Shown in pieces: positions 53,979 to 62,732 of a stretch of 64,000 bases of DNA. The stretch comes from Nesterenkonia sp. Act20 (lineage in GTDB: Bacteria > Actinomycetota > Actinomycetes > Actinomycetales > Micrococcaceae). Positions within the stretch are counted from its first letter, which is position 1. The number at the start of each line of letters is the position of its first letter. The notes under the pieces are model-generated. The model saw nothing but the letters and a program-made list of their open reading frames with translations, searched no databases and was not told where the DNA came from. The translations under genes were made by a program, and so were the position numbers. Location: the NCBI RefSeq assembly GCF_019173455.1, contig NZ_JADPQH010000001.1, forward strand, positions 248,001 to 312,000, given 5' to 3'.

Positions 53979-55105
53979 TGGCTGCCAACTTTGCCAAGGC
54001 AGGCAACCAGCTCTACACGGGCGAGCGGGCCTACCCGTTCATCCAGCGGTCTAACCTGTGGTTCATCCTCGCCGCGGTGCTGATCCTGGCGTCCATCGCC
54101 GTGCCGTTCTTCCGGGGCGGCTTCAATCTGGGCATCGAGTTCACCGGCGGGTCCGAGTTCACGGTCTCGCAGACCGAGAACACGGACATCGCCGTGGGCC
54201 AGGACGCCGTGGAGGAAGTCTCCGGCCAGGAGGCCATCGTCACCAACGTGGCACCTGGGACGGTGCGTGTGCAGACCGAAGAGCTCAGCGACACCGAGAC
54301 GCTAGAAGTCGCCGATGCCCTTCAACAGGGCTATGGCGTCTCGGCCGAGCAGGTCAGCTCCACCTTCATCGGCCCCGTCTGGGGAGAGCAGATCTCAGAA
54401 CAGATGCTGCTGGGGCTGATCGTCTTCGTGGTCCTGGTCGCGCTCTACATGGCCTTCTACTTCCGCACGTGGACCATGTCGATAGCGGCGATGCTGGGCC
54501 TGGCGTTCGTGGTCATCGTGACCGTGGGGATCTACGCCGCGACCGGGTTCGAGGTCACGCCCAGTGCCATCATCGGCTTCCTGACCATCCTCTCCTATGC
54601 GCTCTACGACACCATGGTCGTCTTCGACAAGATTCGCGAGAATGTCGACGGGCTGCGCTCCCAGCTGGACCAGACCTTCACCGAGCGAGTCAACCTTGCC
54701 GTGAACCAGACCCTGGTGCGGTCGATCAACACCTCCGTGGTGGGCATCCTTCCGGTCGGCTCGATCCTGTTCATCGGCTCCCTGCTGCTCGGCGCCGGCA
54801 CCCTACGCGACATCTCGCTGTCTCTGTTCGTGGGCATCATCGTGGGCACCTTGGCCACGATCTTCATCCAGGCGCCGCTGTATGCCCGGATGCGCCGCAA
54901 CGATACAGCCATCAGGTCCCACACCGCCGAGGTGCTCGCACTCCGCGAGCAGCGCGGCGTGCATGCGGTGACCTCCTCCGGTATGGCGCTGGACGCGGCC
55001 GGCCAACCGACCGTGTTCCCGCCGCTTCCAGAGCCCGAGCCGGAGGGCGAGCTGGAAGACGACGACGAGTACCAGGTCATCATTCAGGCCCCGCACGAGC
55101 ACTGA
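53978..55105 (+). CDS. secF: Protein translocase subunit SecF
   Basis: The 375-residue partner of SecD has a first helix near residues 28-46 (WFILAAVLILASIAVPFF), the signature FRGGFNLGIEFTGGSEFTV, and a C-terminal helix bundle with AIIGFLTILSYALYDTMVVFDKIREN and RSINTSVVGILPVGSILFIGSLLLGAG. A GAGGAGG ribosome site precedes ATG 53978, which overlaps the secD stop by one base. The Pro/Glu-rich tail (about 335-375) is cytosolic. Confidence 0.95.
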   Translation: MAANFAKAGNQLYTGERAYPFIQRSNLWFILAAVLILASIAVPFFRGGFNLGIEFTGGSEFTVSQTENTDIAVGQDAVEEVSGQEAIVTNVAPGTVRVQTEELSDTETLEVADALQQGYGVSAEQVSSTFIGPVWGEQISEQMLLGLIVFVVLVALYMAFYFRTWTMSIAAMLGLAFVVIVTVGIYAATGFEVTPSAIIGFLTILSYALYDTMVVFDKIRENVDGLRSQLDQTFTERVNLAVNQTLVRSINTSVVGILPVGSILFIGSLLLGAGTLRDISLSLFVGIIVGTLATIFIQAPLYARMRRNDTAIRSHTAEVLALREQRGVHAVTSSGMALDAAGQPTVFPPLPEPEPEGELEDDDEYQVIIQAPHEH

Positions 55106-55130
55106 GTCACGGTGTGACCTGGAATGGGGC

Positions 55131-55136
55131 TAGAAT
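55131..55136 (+). promoter_or_regulatory. -10 box of relA
   Basis: TAGAAT is 58 bp before the relA GTG start and 25 bp after secF, so relA probably has its own promoter. No clear -35 accompanies it. Confidence 0.45.
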
Positions 55137-55194
55137 TGCCGACACGCCGTCTTCGGCATCCCGTTTCCGCTCAAGGGAAAGCAGGTCCGCACTG

Positions 55195-57549
55195 GTGAAC
55201 GAGGATCGCCCGGCTCCAGAGGGCACCACGCAGCTCGCGGCAGCGAGTGCAGCCTCACCGCCCGTGGTCAGGAGAGCGCGCGCGGTGGGTGTGGTCAGCG
55301 AGGAGGCATCATCCTCCCCGCTGCTCGAACCACTTCTGCGCGCCATGCGGGCCAATGACTCCCAGCAGGACTTTCCGCTGGTCGAGCGTGCTTTCGCGGC
55401 CGCCGATCACCATCACCGGGACCAGAAGCGCAAGAGCGGCGACCCTTACATCACCCATCCGGTGGCGGTCGCGACCATCCTCGCTGAGCTGGGACTCACC
55501 GGATCCACTCTGGCGGCGGCGCTGCTGCATGACACCGTGGAGGACACCTCCTACTCCCTGGAACAGCTCACCGAGGAGTTCGGCGCAGAGATCGCCCTGC
55601 TCGTCGATGGTGTCACCAAGCTCGACAAGCTGAAGTTCGGAGACGCCGCGCAGGCCGAGACCGTGCGCAAGATGGTCCTCGCCATGGCCAAGGACATCCG
55701 CGTGCTGATGATCAAGCTTGCGGACCGGCTGCACAATGCCCGGACCTGGCGCTACGTCGCCGCCGAGTCCAGCGCACGCAAGGCCAAGGAGACCCTGGAG
55801 ATCTTCTCCCCGCTGGCCCACCGGCTCGGGATGAACACCATCAAGTGGGAACTCGAGGACCTGTCCTTCGCTGCGCTCTACCCCAAGGTCTACGAGGAGA
55901 TCGTGCGCCTGGTGGGGGACCGGACCCCGCAGCGGGAGAAGTTCCTCTCAGAGGTGCGCGAGACCATCGCTGACGACCTCAACGAGGCCAGCATCTCGGC
56001 GACCATCACGGGACGCCCCAAGCACTACTACTCGATCTATCAGAAGATGATCGTGCGCGGCAAAGAGTTCGACGACATCCATGACCTGATGGGTGTCCGC
56101 GTCCTGGTGGACACGATCCGCGACTGCTACGCGGTGCTCGGAGCTCTGCATGCCCGGTGGAATCCCCTGCCCGGGCGCTTCAAGGACTACATCGCGATGC
56201 CGAAGTACAACATGTACCAGTCGCTGCACACCACGGTCCTGGGACCGGCCGGCAAGCCGGTGGAGATCCAGATCCGCACCCACGAGATGCATCGACGCGC
56301 CGAGTACGGCGTGGCCGCACATTGGAAGTACAAGCAGGACTTCTCCGCCCCGCAGGCTCCCTCCGCGCCGCCGGCAGGCGGTTCCCTGGCCGGGACGGCG
56401 ACCCAGCAGTCCCAAGCCACCGAGGACATCGGCTGGCTGCGGTCCCTGGTGGACTGGCAGTCCGAGACCAAGGACCCCGACGAGTTCCTGGACTCGCTGC
56501 GCTACGAGATCAACGCCAAAGAGGTCTTCGTCTACACGCCCAAAGGCGAAGTCATGTCTCTGCCCGCCGGGTCCACCCCGGTCGACTTCGCCTACGCGAT
56601 ACACACCGACGTCGGACACAAGACGATCGGCGCGCGCGTCAACGGCAAGCTGGTGCCGCTGAACTCCGAGCTCCAGCACGGAGACTGGGTGGAGATCTTC
56701 ACCTCCAAGTCCGAGACGGCCGGCCCCAGCAACGACTGGCTGCAGTTCGTCAACAGCGCCCGCGCCCGGAACAAGATCCGACACTGGTTCTCCAAGGAGC
56801 GTCGCGAGGAGTCCATCGAGCGCGGCAAGGAAAGCCTGACCAAGGCGATCCGAAAGTCTCAGCTTCCGCTGCAGAAGGTGATGAACCCCGAGGTCCTCGA
56901 CACCGTCGCCAAACAGCTGCACTACACCGAGGCGGCTGGACTCTATGCCGGGGTGGGGGAGGACCATGTCTCCACCCAGAACGTCATTGAGCACCTGATC
57001 GCGCTCTTCGAGCCCGAGGAGGAGGAGTCCGAGGAGCACGACACCACTCCGATCACCTCCCCGGTGACGCCTGCGAACCAGTACTCCGACGCCGGAGTCA
57101 TCGTCAAAGGCGCCGGCAATGTCCTGGTGAAGCTGGCGCGCTGCTGCACGCCGGTTCCCCCCGATGAGATCGAAGGGTTCGTGACCCGCGGACAGGGTGT
57201 CTCGGTCCACCGTGCAGACTGCCGCAACGTCGAGCAGCTGCGGGACCAGCCTGGTCGGCTCGTCGAGGTGGAATGGGCGCCGACGAAGTCCTCGGTGTTT
57301 CTGGTCGAGATTCAGGTCGAGGCGCTGGACCGCAAGTCGCTGCTCTCGGACGTCACACGGATCCTCGCCGAGTCCCAGGTGAACATTCTCTCTGCGAGTG
57401 TGCAGACCTCCCGAGACCGGGTGGCGCTGTCACGCTTCTCCTTCGAAATGGGCGACCCCCGCTACCTGAACCACGTCTTGAACTCGGTCCGGCGCATCGA
57501 CGGGGTCTACGACGTCTACCGAACCGTGGGCAAACGCCGCGAACATTGA
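55195..57549 (+). CDS. relA: Bifunctional (p)ppGpp synthetase/hydrolase
   Basis: The 784-residue Rel protein has an HD hydrolase domain (KSGDPYITHPVAVATILAEL and LLHDTVEDT, about 112), a synthetase domain (ITGRPKHYYSIYQKMIVRGKEFDDIHDLMGVRVLV, about 265-300, then YNMYQSLHTTVLGP), a TGS domain (VFVYTPKGEVMSLPAGSTPVDFAYAIH, about 443), a zinc-finger-type segment (LARCCTPVPPDEIEGF) and a C-terminal ACT domain. It makes and degrades the stringent alarmone. The start is GTG 55195; the reading frame is open far upstream but inside secF. Confidence 0.96.
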   Translation: MNEDRPAPEGTTQLAAASAASPPVVRRARAVGVVSEEASSSPLLEPLLRAMRANDSQQDFPLVERAFAAADHHHRDQKRKSGDPYITHPVAVATILAELGLTGSTLAAALLHDTVEDTSYSLEQLTEEFGAEIALLVDGVTKLDKLKFGDAAQAETVRKMVLAMAKDIRVLMIKLADRLHNARTWRYVAAESSARKAKETLEIFSPLAHRLGMNTIKWELEDLSFAALYPKVYEEIVRLVGDRTPQREKFLSEVRETIADDLNEASISATITGRPKHYYSIYQKMIVRGKEFDDIHDLMGVRVLVDTIRDCYAVLGALHARWNPLPGRFKDYIAMPKYNMYQSLHTTVLGPAGKPVEIQIRTHEMHRRAEYGVAAHWKYKQDFSAPQAPSAPPAGGSLAGTATQQSQATEDIGWLRSLVDWQSETKDPDEFLDSLRYEINAKEVFVYTPKGEVMSLPAGSTPVDFAYAIHTDVGHKTIGARVNGKLVPLNSELQHGDWVEIFTSKSETAGPSNDWLQFVNSARARNKIRHWFSKERREESIERGKESLTKAIRKSQLPLQKVMNPEVLDTVAKQLHYTEAAGLYAGVGEDHVSTQNVIEHLIALFEPEEEESEEHDTTPITSPVTPANQYSDAGVIVKGAGNVLVKLARCCTPVPPDEIEGFVTRGQGVSVHRADCRNVEQLRDQPGRLVEVEWAPTKSSVFLVEIQVEALDRKSLLSDVTRILAESQVNILSASVQTSRDRVALSRFSFEMGDPRYLNHVLNSVRRIDGVYDVYRTVGKRREH

Positions 57550-57560
57550 GCACCGCCGGC

Positions 57561-58244
57561 TCATTGACGGACGCCGAAGACCCGTGCCTTCAGCAAGGCG
57601 GAGATCTGCTCCTGCCGGCGCTGCAGCTCGGTTCTGCCGCGCAGCTGGTGGCGGATCTGAGCGGTGAGACCTTGAACTGAGACCGCCTCGGGATCTGCGT
57701 CTGCCAGGCGCCGGATCAGCTCCCACCGACGAGTGGAGGCTCGGGCATCCTGCTGGTCCGTGGCGTACGCCTGGGGAGCCGGCTGGTCCAGGGCGCTTCT
57801 GCTGGCTGAGGTGCCGATGCCGAGAAAGACGTCGGCAGCGGTGCGCACCGGCGAGGTCACGGGGATCCCCTGCAGATGCACCACGTGCCCCGGCTCCAGC
57901 GGCATCTGGTGAACCTGCCAACCGGTCACCGCCGCGGTCGTGCGGCGGAAGACACCATCGGTGATCACCGAGACCTTCTCGGGCCGGCGCGTGCCTCCCA
58001 GGTGGACCCAGGCTGCCGTCTCGCCACAGAGCACGGAGCCCGCACGCAGCCCCGGAGCAAGCAGCTCATGGCAGCCCAGGGCACGGAGGCCGGGTGAGTC
58101 CGGCAGCCGCGCCGACGCATAGACATCTGCGACCAGGGGGCGGAGCGCTCCCTCGTGGACGAGGACCTGCAGCTCGGCAGCGCTGAACTGCGGACCCGCT
58201 CGGTAGAGCCCCTGGGGCAGGGGAGCCGCGGTTCGTGGTGTCAT
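57561..58244 (-). CDS. AbiEi-like protein of unknown function
   Basis: The 227-residue protein begins with an N-terminal segment like a winged-helix antitoxin (LYRAGPQFSAAELQVLVHEGALRPLVADVYA). A domain follows with GSVLCGETAAWVHLGGTRRPEKVSVIT, HVVHLQGIPVTSPVRTAADVFLGIG and a Gln/Arg-rich helical end. This resembles the AbiEi antitoxin-type proteins common in Micrococcales, but no AbiEii toxin gene adjoins it, so it may be an orphan regulator. ATG 58244 is the likely start. It converges on relA with an 11-bp gap. Confidence 0.65.
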   Translation of the reverse strand: MTPRTAAPLPQGLYRAGPQFSAAELQVLVHEGALRPLVADVYASARLPDSPGLRALGCHELLAPGLRAGSVLCGETAAWVHLGGTRRPEKVSVITDGVFRRTTAAVTGWQVHQMPLEPGHVVHLQGIPVTSPVRTAADVFLGIGTSASRSALDQPAPQAYATDQQDARASTRRWELIRRLADADPEAVSVQGLTAQIRHQLRGRTELQRRQEQISALLKARVFGVRQ

Positions 58245-58403
58245 GAGCCAAGCATGAGGCAGTCGCGATCTCACCGCGCCGAGGCGGACACCGGCTGTGG
58301 AGATTCGGCAGGGTCCGATGCCGACGCGGTCGGCTGTGGAGAAGCTCAACAGCCCCCGTTGCGGGCGCTGCTGCAGCACGAGACCCGGCCAGCGGGCGGT
58401 GGC

Positions 58404-58940
58404 TCAGTCTGCGGAGACGGCGGCGCCGGGTTCGCGGCCCCAGGCCTGTCGCAGGTCCATCGCGTGCGTGAGGATCTCGACGGCGGCCGCCTGATCGATG
58501 CGGTCGCGCTGATCCCGTGAGGTCACCCCGGAGGCCCGCATCTTCTCAGCGGCCGAGACGGTGGAGAGCCGTTCATCCACGAGGTAGACCCCGGCCGCGA
58601 TCTCGGCCTCCTTCAGAAGCTGGACCAGCTGCTGGGCGTAATCGCGAGCCTTCTGCGTGGACAGCGTCTCGGCCCCGGAGAGTGAGAGCGGAAGGCCCAC
58701 GTAGATCGCGCTGACCTTCCGCTCACGGATGATCTTGAGCAGCATCTTCAGATCGGAGCCCCGATTGTGGTCCCGGCGAAGCGTCATCACCGGCGTGGCG
58801 ACCAGCGCGTCTGGGTCCGAGGCTGCCAGCCCCACCCTCGCCTCGCCGACGTCGACGCCGAGGCGGACACCTGCCCGAGGCGCTGCAGGGGACTCGGGAG
58901 TCGGCTCAGCCACGCTGTCCGACCGCAGCGAGGACGACAT
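58404..58940 (-). CDS. ruvX: Holliday junction resolvase-like / pre-rRNA nuclease RuvX (YqgF)
   Basis: The 178-residue RNase H-fold protein has GVRLGVDVGEARVGLAASDPDALVATPVMTLRR (first Asp, about 30), IYVGLPLSLSGAETLSTQKARDYAQQL, VYLVDERLSTVSAAEKM and the final Asp in RDQRDRIDQAAAVEILTHAMD. In E. coli YqgF trims 16S rRNA 5' ends. The start is uncertain: ATG 58940 overlaps alaS by 35 bp, and GTG 58913 by 8 bp. The mltG gene that usually follows ruvX is missing. Confidence 0.92.
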   Translation of the reverse strand: MSSSLRSDSVAEPTPESPAAPRAGVRLGVDVGEARVGLAASDPDALVATPVMTLRRDHNRGSDLKMLLKIIRERKVSAIYVGLPLSLSGAETLSTQKARDYAQQLVQLLKEAEIAAGVYLVDERLSTVSAAEKMRASGVTSRDQRDRIDQAAAVEILTHAMDLRQAWGREPGAAVSAD

Positions 58941-61605
58941 TGAGCGCTTCGGCGATCTTGGTGGTGTCCTGCCCGCCACCCTGGGCGAGGTCGGCCTTGC
59001 CGCCGCCGCCGCCGCCAAGCACGCCGCAGGCGAGCTTGACCAGGTCTCCGGCGGAGACGTTCTGCTGCCGAGCCGCCTCGGTGGTGGCGACCACGATCAC
59101 TGGACGTCCTTTGGCCACGCCGGCGACTGCCGCCACTGCCGCGCGGGAGCCCAGTCGGCCCCTCAGGTCCAGCGCGAGGCCGCGCAGATCATCGGCACTG
59201 GCCACCGCTCCGGCGTCGTGGGCCAGCACGTCGATCCCGCCAGCATCCACGGTCTGGGAGAGCAGCTCTGAAGCCTTGGCCCGCAGCTGGGCGCTGCGCA
59301 GCTTCTCCAGCTCACGCTCGACCTCCTTGAGCTTGGTCAGCGTCGAGGCGATCCGGTCCTGCACCTGGTCTGCCGGGACCTTGAGCATCTCCGTGAGCTG
59401 GTTCACCAGCGTGCGCTCTGCTGCGAAGTGGCTGAAGGCGTCGAGACCGACAAGGGCTTCGACACGACGGTTGCCTGAACCGACCGAGGCCTCCGACATC
59501 AGTGCCAGCGTCCCGATCTCAGCCGTGGCATCGACGTGGGTGCCGCCGCAGAGTTCGCGCGACCAGGCGCCGTTGATCTCCACCATGCGGACCTCCTCAC
59601 CGTACTTCTCTCCGAAGAGCATCATCGCGCCCATGGCCTGGGCCTCTTCCAATGAGGTCACACGGGTCATCACCTCGTAGTTGTCCCGAATGGCGACGTT
59701 CGCGGCTTCCTCGAGCTCCTGGCGTGCACCGGAGCTCATCGCCTCCTCAGCGGTGAAGTCGAAGCGGAGGTAGCCCTCCTTGTTGAAGGATCCTGCCTGC
59801 ACGGCTTCGGGACCCAGCACGTCATGCAGTGCGGCGTGGATCAGGTGGGTGCCGGTGTGTGCCTTCTGGGCGTCCAATCGGCGCCGTACGTCGATCGCGC
59901 CCAGAGCCGCAGCGCCCACCGGTACCTCACCGGCGATGACTCGTGCTCGGTGCACCGAGAGTCCCTTGATGGGGGACTGCACATCGAGGACTTCGAGTTC
60001 GAAACCGTCGCCGGTGACCCGTCCGGTGTCCGGTGCCTGCCCTCCGGATTCGGCGTAGAAGGGTGTGGCGTCGAGGACCAGCTCGATGTCCTCACCGGCG
60101 GATGCGCTGCGCCGGGACTCGCCGTCTACGAGGAGCCCACGCACCGTGGACTCCGTGGTGTGCTCGGTGTACCCGGTGAAGCGGGTCGGGGAGTCCGCAC
60201 GCAGCTGCTGATACAGTCCGGTGTCCGCGTGGCCGGACTTCTTGCCCTTGGCGTCGGCCCGAGCGCGTTCACGCTGTTCGGTCATCAGGGCGCGGAAGCT
60301 CGTCTCGTCCACGCTGACTCCCGCCTCTGCTGCCATCTCCAGAGTGAGGTCGATGGGGAAGCCGTAGGTGTCGTGCAGGGCGAAGGCGTCCGCACCAGTG
60401 ACGGCAGACCCGGCGGTCTGCGCCGAGGACACGGCTGACTGCAGCTTGGCAGTCCCCGCGGAGATGGTCCGCAGAAAGGCCTGTTCCTCCTTCACCGCGG
60501 TGGCGTGGATCTTCTCGAAGCCGGTCTCCACCTCCGGGTAGACGCCCTTCATGGCCTCCTTGGACACGGAGATCAGGTCACCGAAGACCGGCTCCTCCAC
60601 GCCCATGAGCCGCATCGCCAGAATGACCCGTCGAATGAGGCGCCGCAGCACGAAGCCGCCGCCCTCATTGGAGGGGCGCACGCCGTCGGAGATCAGCATG
60701 AGCGAACTGCGCACATGGTCGGCGATCATGCGCAGGCGCACGTCATTGGCGTGGGCGGGATCGGCCGGGTCCTCGGTGGAGGTGTAGCTGATTCCGGCGA
60801 GGGCGGATGCTCGGTCCAGCACGGGACGGACCTGGTCGGTCTCGTACATGTTCTCCACGCCCTGGAGCACCATGGCCAGGCGTTCGAGGCCGAGACCGGT
60901 GTCGATGTTCTTGTTCTGCAGCGGGCCGGCGACCTCGAACTCGGTCTTGGAATGCACGGCGGAGAGCCGATACTGCATGAAGACCAGGTTCCAGATCTCG
61001 ACATACCGGGTCTCATCGACCGCCGGGCCGCCCTCGATGCCGTAGGCGGGGCCCCGGTCGTAGTAGATCTCGGAGCAGGGCCCACCCGGGCCGGCCTGAC
61101 CGGTGTTCCAATAGTTGTCCTCGGGGCCGAAACGCTGGATCCGCGCCTCGGGCACACCCACATCATCGCGCCAGATGGCGTACGCCTCGTCGTCGTCCTG
61201 GTAGACCGTGACCCAGAGCCGCTCAGGGTCCAGTCCGTAGCCGCGCAGGCCCGTCTCGGGGTCGCCCGCGGTCGGGTTCGTCAGCAACTCCCAAGCCATC
61301 GGGATGGCCTTCTCCTTGAAGTAGTCGCCGAAGGAGAAGTTGCCGCACATCTGGAAGAACGTGCCGTGGCGGGCGGTCTTGCCGACCTCCTCGATGTCCG
61401 CGGTGCGGATGCACTTCTGCACGGACACCGCGCGTGAATACGGCGGAGTCTCGGTTCCCATGAAGTACGGGATGAACGGCACCATCCCGGCGATGGTGAA
61501 CAGCACCGAGGGGTCCGGTGAGATCAGCGATGCGCTGGGTACGCGCTCATGCCCCTGGGCGGCGAAGTAGTCGTACCACGTCCGGGCGATGTCCTCGGTC
61601 TTCAT
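58906..61605 (-). CDS. alaS: Alanine--tRNA ligase
   Basis: The 899-residue class II synthetase has TWYDYFAAQGHERVPSASLISPDPSVLFTIAGMVPFIPYF at the N-terminus, QKCIRTADIEEVGKTARHGTFFQMCGNFSFGDYFKE, and the editing domain with AHTGTHLIHAALHDVLG and ELCGGTHVDATAEIG (zinc ligands His/His/Cys/His). The C-terminal oligomerisation/DHHA1 domain contains LLGGGGGGKADLAQGGGQD-like glycine loops. ATG 61605 has GGAGGA upstream. A bidirectional hairpin separates it from rpsD. Confidence 0.97.
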   Translation of the reverse strand: MKTEDIARTWYDYFAAQGHERVPSASLISPDPSVLFTIAGMVPFIPYFMGTETPPYSRAVSVQKCIRTADIEEVGKTARHGTFFQMCGNFSFGDYFKEKAIPMAWELLTNPTAGDPETGLRGYGLDPERLWVTVYQDDDEAYAIWRDDVGVPEARIQRFGPEDNYWNTGQAGPGGPCSEIYYDRGPAYGIEGGPAVDETRYVEIWNLVFMQYRLSAVHSKTEFEVAGPLQNKNIDTGLGLERLAMVLQGVENMYETDQVRPVLDRASALAGISYTSTEDPADPAHANDVRLRMIADHVRSSLMLISDGVRPSNEGGGFVLRRLIRRVILAMRLMGVEEPVFGDLISVSKEAMKGVYPEVETGFEKIHATAVKEEQAFLRTISAGTAKLQSAVSSAQTAGSAVTGADAFALHDTYGFPIDLTLEMAAEAGVSVDETSFRALMTEQRERARADAKGKKSGHADTGLYQQLRADSPTRFTGYTEHTTESTVRGLLVDGESRRSASAGEDIELVLDATPFYAESGGQAPDTGRVTGDGFELEVLDVQSPIKGLSVHRARVIAGEVPVGAAALGAIDVRRRLDAQKAHTGTHLIHAALHDVLGPEAVQAGSFNKEGYLRFDFTAEEAMSSGARQELEEAANVAIRDNYEVMTRVTSLEEAQAMGAMMLFGEKYGEEVRMVEINGAWSRELCGGTHVDATAEIGTLALMSEASVGSGNRRVEALVGLDAFSHFAAERTLVNQLTEMLKVPADQVQDRIASTLTKLKEVERELEKLRSAQLRAKASELLSQTVDAGGIDVLAHDAGAVASADDLRGLALDLRGRLGSRAAVAAVAGVAKGRPVIVVATTEAARQQNVSAGDLVKLACGVLGGGGGGKADLAQGGGQDTTKIAEALNVVLAAVGQRG

Positions 61606-61700
61606 GAGATTCTGGGATCCTCCTGCTGATGGTCGCTGCGAGTCGGCCGCCCTGGTGTTGTGACCTGGGTGGATCTGCGCCGGGACCAGCTTAGTTCAAA

Positions 61701-61749
61701 CACAGAGCCCGCTGCGGTCTCCCTGTTGGGGAGCGCAGCGGGCTCTGTG
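61701..61749 (-). terminator. Terminator hairpin after rpsD
   Basis: A perfect 16-bp stem (CACAGAGCCCGCTGCG at 61701-61716 with 61734-61749) encloses a second 5-bp stem with a TGTT-type loop. It is 40 bp after the rpsD stop; read on the minus strand it is followed by TTTG. It lies upstream of alaS. Confidence 0.8.
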
Positions 61750-61788
61750 GATTTCAGAACGTGTTTGTTCTGAGCGATCTGTGGAAGA

Positions 61789-62421
61789 TCAGCGTGCGTA
61801 GTACTCGACCACGAGCTGCTCTTCACAGGTGACGGGGACCTCTTCGCGCTTGGGCTTGCGGGACAGAGTCGCCTGCAGCTTCTCGATCTCCACGGTGAGG
61901 TATCCGGGAACTGCCGGGAGCGCGTCCTGGTGGGTGCCAGCGGCAGCCACCTGGAAGGGCTCGAAGCTCTCGGAGCGCTCGTGCACGGCGATCATCTGGC
62001 CCGGCTTCACGCGGAAGGACGGACGGTCCACGCGCTTGCCGTTGACCGTGATGTGGCGATGAACCACGAACTGGCGAGCCTGGGCGATGGTGCGGGCGAA
62101 GCCCGAACGCAGAACCAAGGCATCAAGCCGTGACTCGAGCAGCTCGATGAGGTTCTCACCGGTCAGGCCCTCGTGCATGCGCTTGGCCTCTTCGTAGTAG
62201 CGCGTCATCTGCGCCTCACGGATGCCGTACTGCGCGCGCAGACGCTGCTTCTCCTTCAGACGCACGGCGTAGTCGGAATCCTGACGACGACGCGTACGTC
62301 CATGCTGGCCGGGGCCGTAGGGGCGGCGGTCCAGGTACTTCTGAGCCTTGGGGGTCAGCGCGATGCCAAGGGCACGCGATGCCTTCACAGTCCGACGACT
62401 GCGCAATGGTGATGTGGGCAT
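61789..62421 (-). CDS. rpsD: 30S ribosomal protein S4
   Basis: The 210-residue primary 16S-binding protein carries the block RALGIALTPKAQKYLDRRPYGPGQHGRTRRRQDSDYAVRLKEKQRLRAQYGIREAQ, and the S4 domain ESRLDALVLRSGFARTIAQARQFVVHRHITVNGKRVDRPSFRVKPGQMI. It ends VVEYYAR. It has no N-terminal zinc Cys set (the Cys-free form). AAAGG precedes ATG 62421. A long leader with two hairpins lies upstream, which would suit S4 autoregulation, and a terminator follows. Confidence 0.97.
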   Translation of the reverse strand: MPTSPLRSRRTVKASRALGIALTPKAQKYLDRRPYGPGQHGRTRRRQDSDYAVRLKEKQRLRAQYGIREAQMTRYYEEAKRMHEGLTGENLIELLESRLDALVLRSGFARTIAQARQFVVHRHITVNGKRVDRPSFRVKPGQMIAVHERSESFEPFQVAAAGTHQDALPAVPGYLTVEIEKLQATLSRKPKREEVPVTCEEQLVVEYYAR

Positions 62422-62660
62422 TGACTGCCTTTCTGTCGTGTCGGCGATTGATGTTTAGCCCTGATCGCGACAAACGATCAGGTACCTGGCCTCCGGGATC
62501 CCAGAACCGGAGAGCGTGAGCTGCCGAAAGCTCACTTCACTGCGACCTCGCATCGGCACACGGAAACCCATCCACGTTCTGAGGGGGATGTCCGAATGCA
62601 GGATCATCTCTTGACATGCGAGGCCTGCCAGACAGCACAACAGCCTAGCATCGGGGACGA
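62422..62660 (-). other. Structured leader/intergenic region upstream of rpsD
   Basis: About 240 bp lack a convincing gene between the DUF4191 terminator and rpsD. On the minus strand they hold a TAGGCT -10-like box (62647-62642) and two hairpins: 62535-62516 (GTGAGCT/AGCTCAC, 6-nt loop) and 62482-62460 (CCTGATCG/CGATCAGG, 7-nt loop). The second ends 38 nt before the rpsD start. A 61-codon TTG frame (62640-62455) crosses the region but shows no sign of being real. Confidence 0.45.
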
Positions 62661-62697
62661 CAGAACCCCAATCATCACCAGGATGATCGGGGTTCTG
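62661..62697 (-). terminator. Terminator hairpin after the DUF4191 gene
   Basis: CAGAACCCCAATCATC (62661-62676) pairs with 62682-62697 with one mismatch around ACCAG. It lies 35 bp beyond the DUF4191 stop and ends the minus-strand unit before rpsD. Confidence 0.7.
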
Positions 62698-62732
62698 GCA
62701 GCTGTGAATTGCCGGCTGAGATGCTGGGGAGG

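Noticed and set aside
54058-55194. An open frame running from inside secF in another frame into relA
   Set aside because: The part before 55195 is Arg/His-rich shadow sequence over secF. The Rel family pattern only begins after GTG 55195.
62455-62640. A 61-codon frame in the rpsD leader as a possible regulatory peptide
   Set aside because: It starts with TTG, lacks a ribosome site, and its codon use does not match the neighbouring genes. The hairpins explain the region better.
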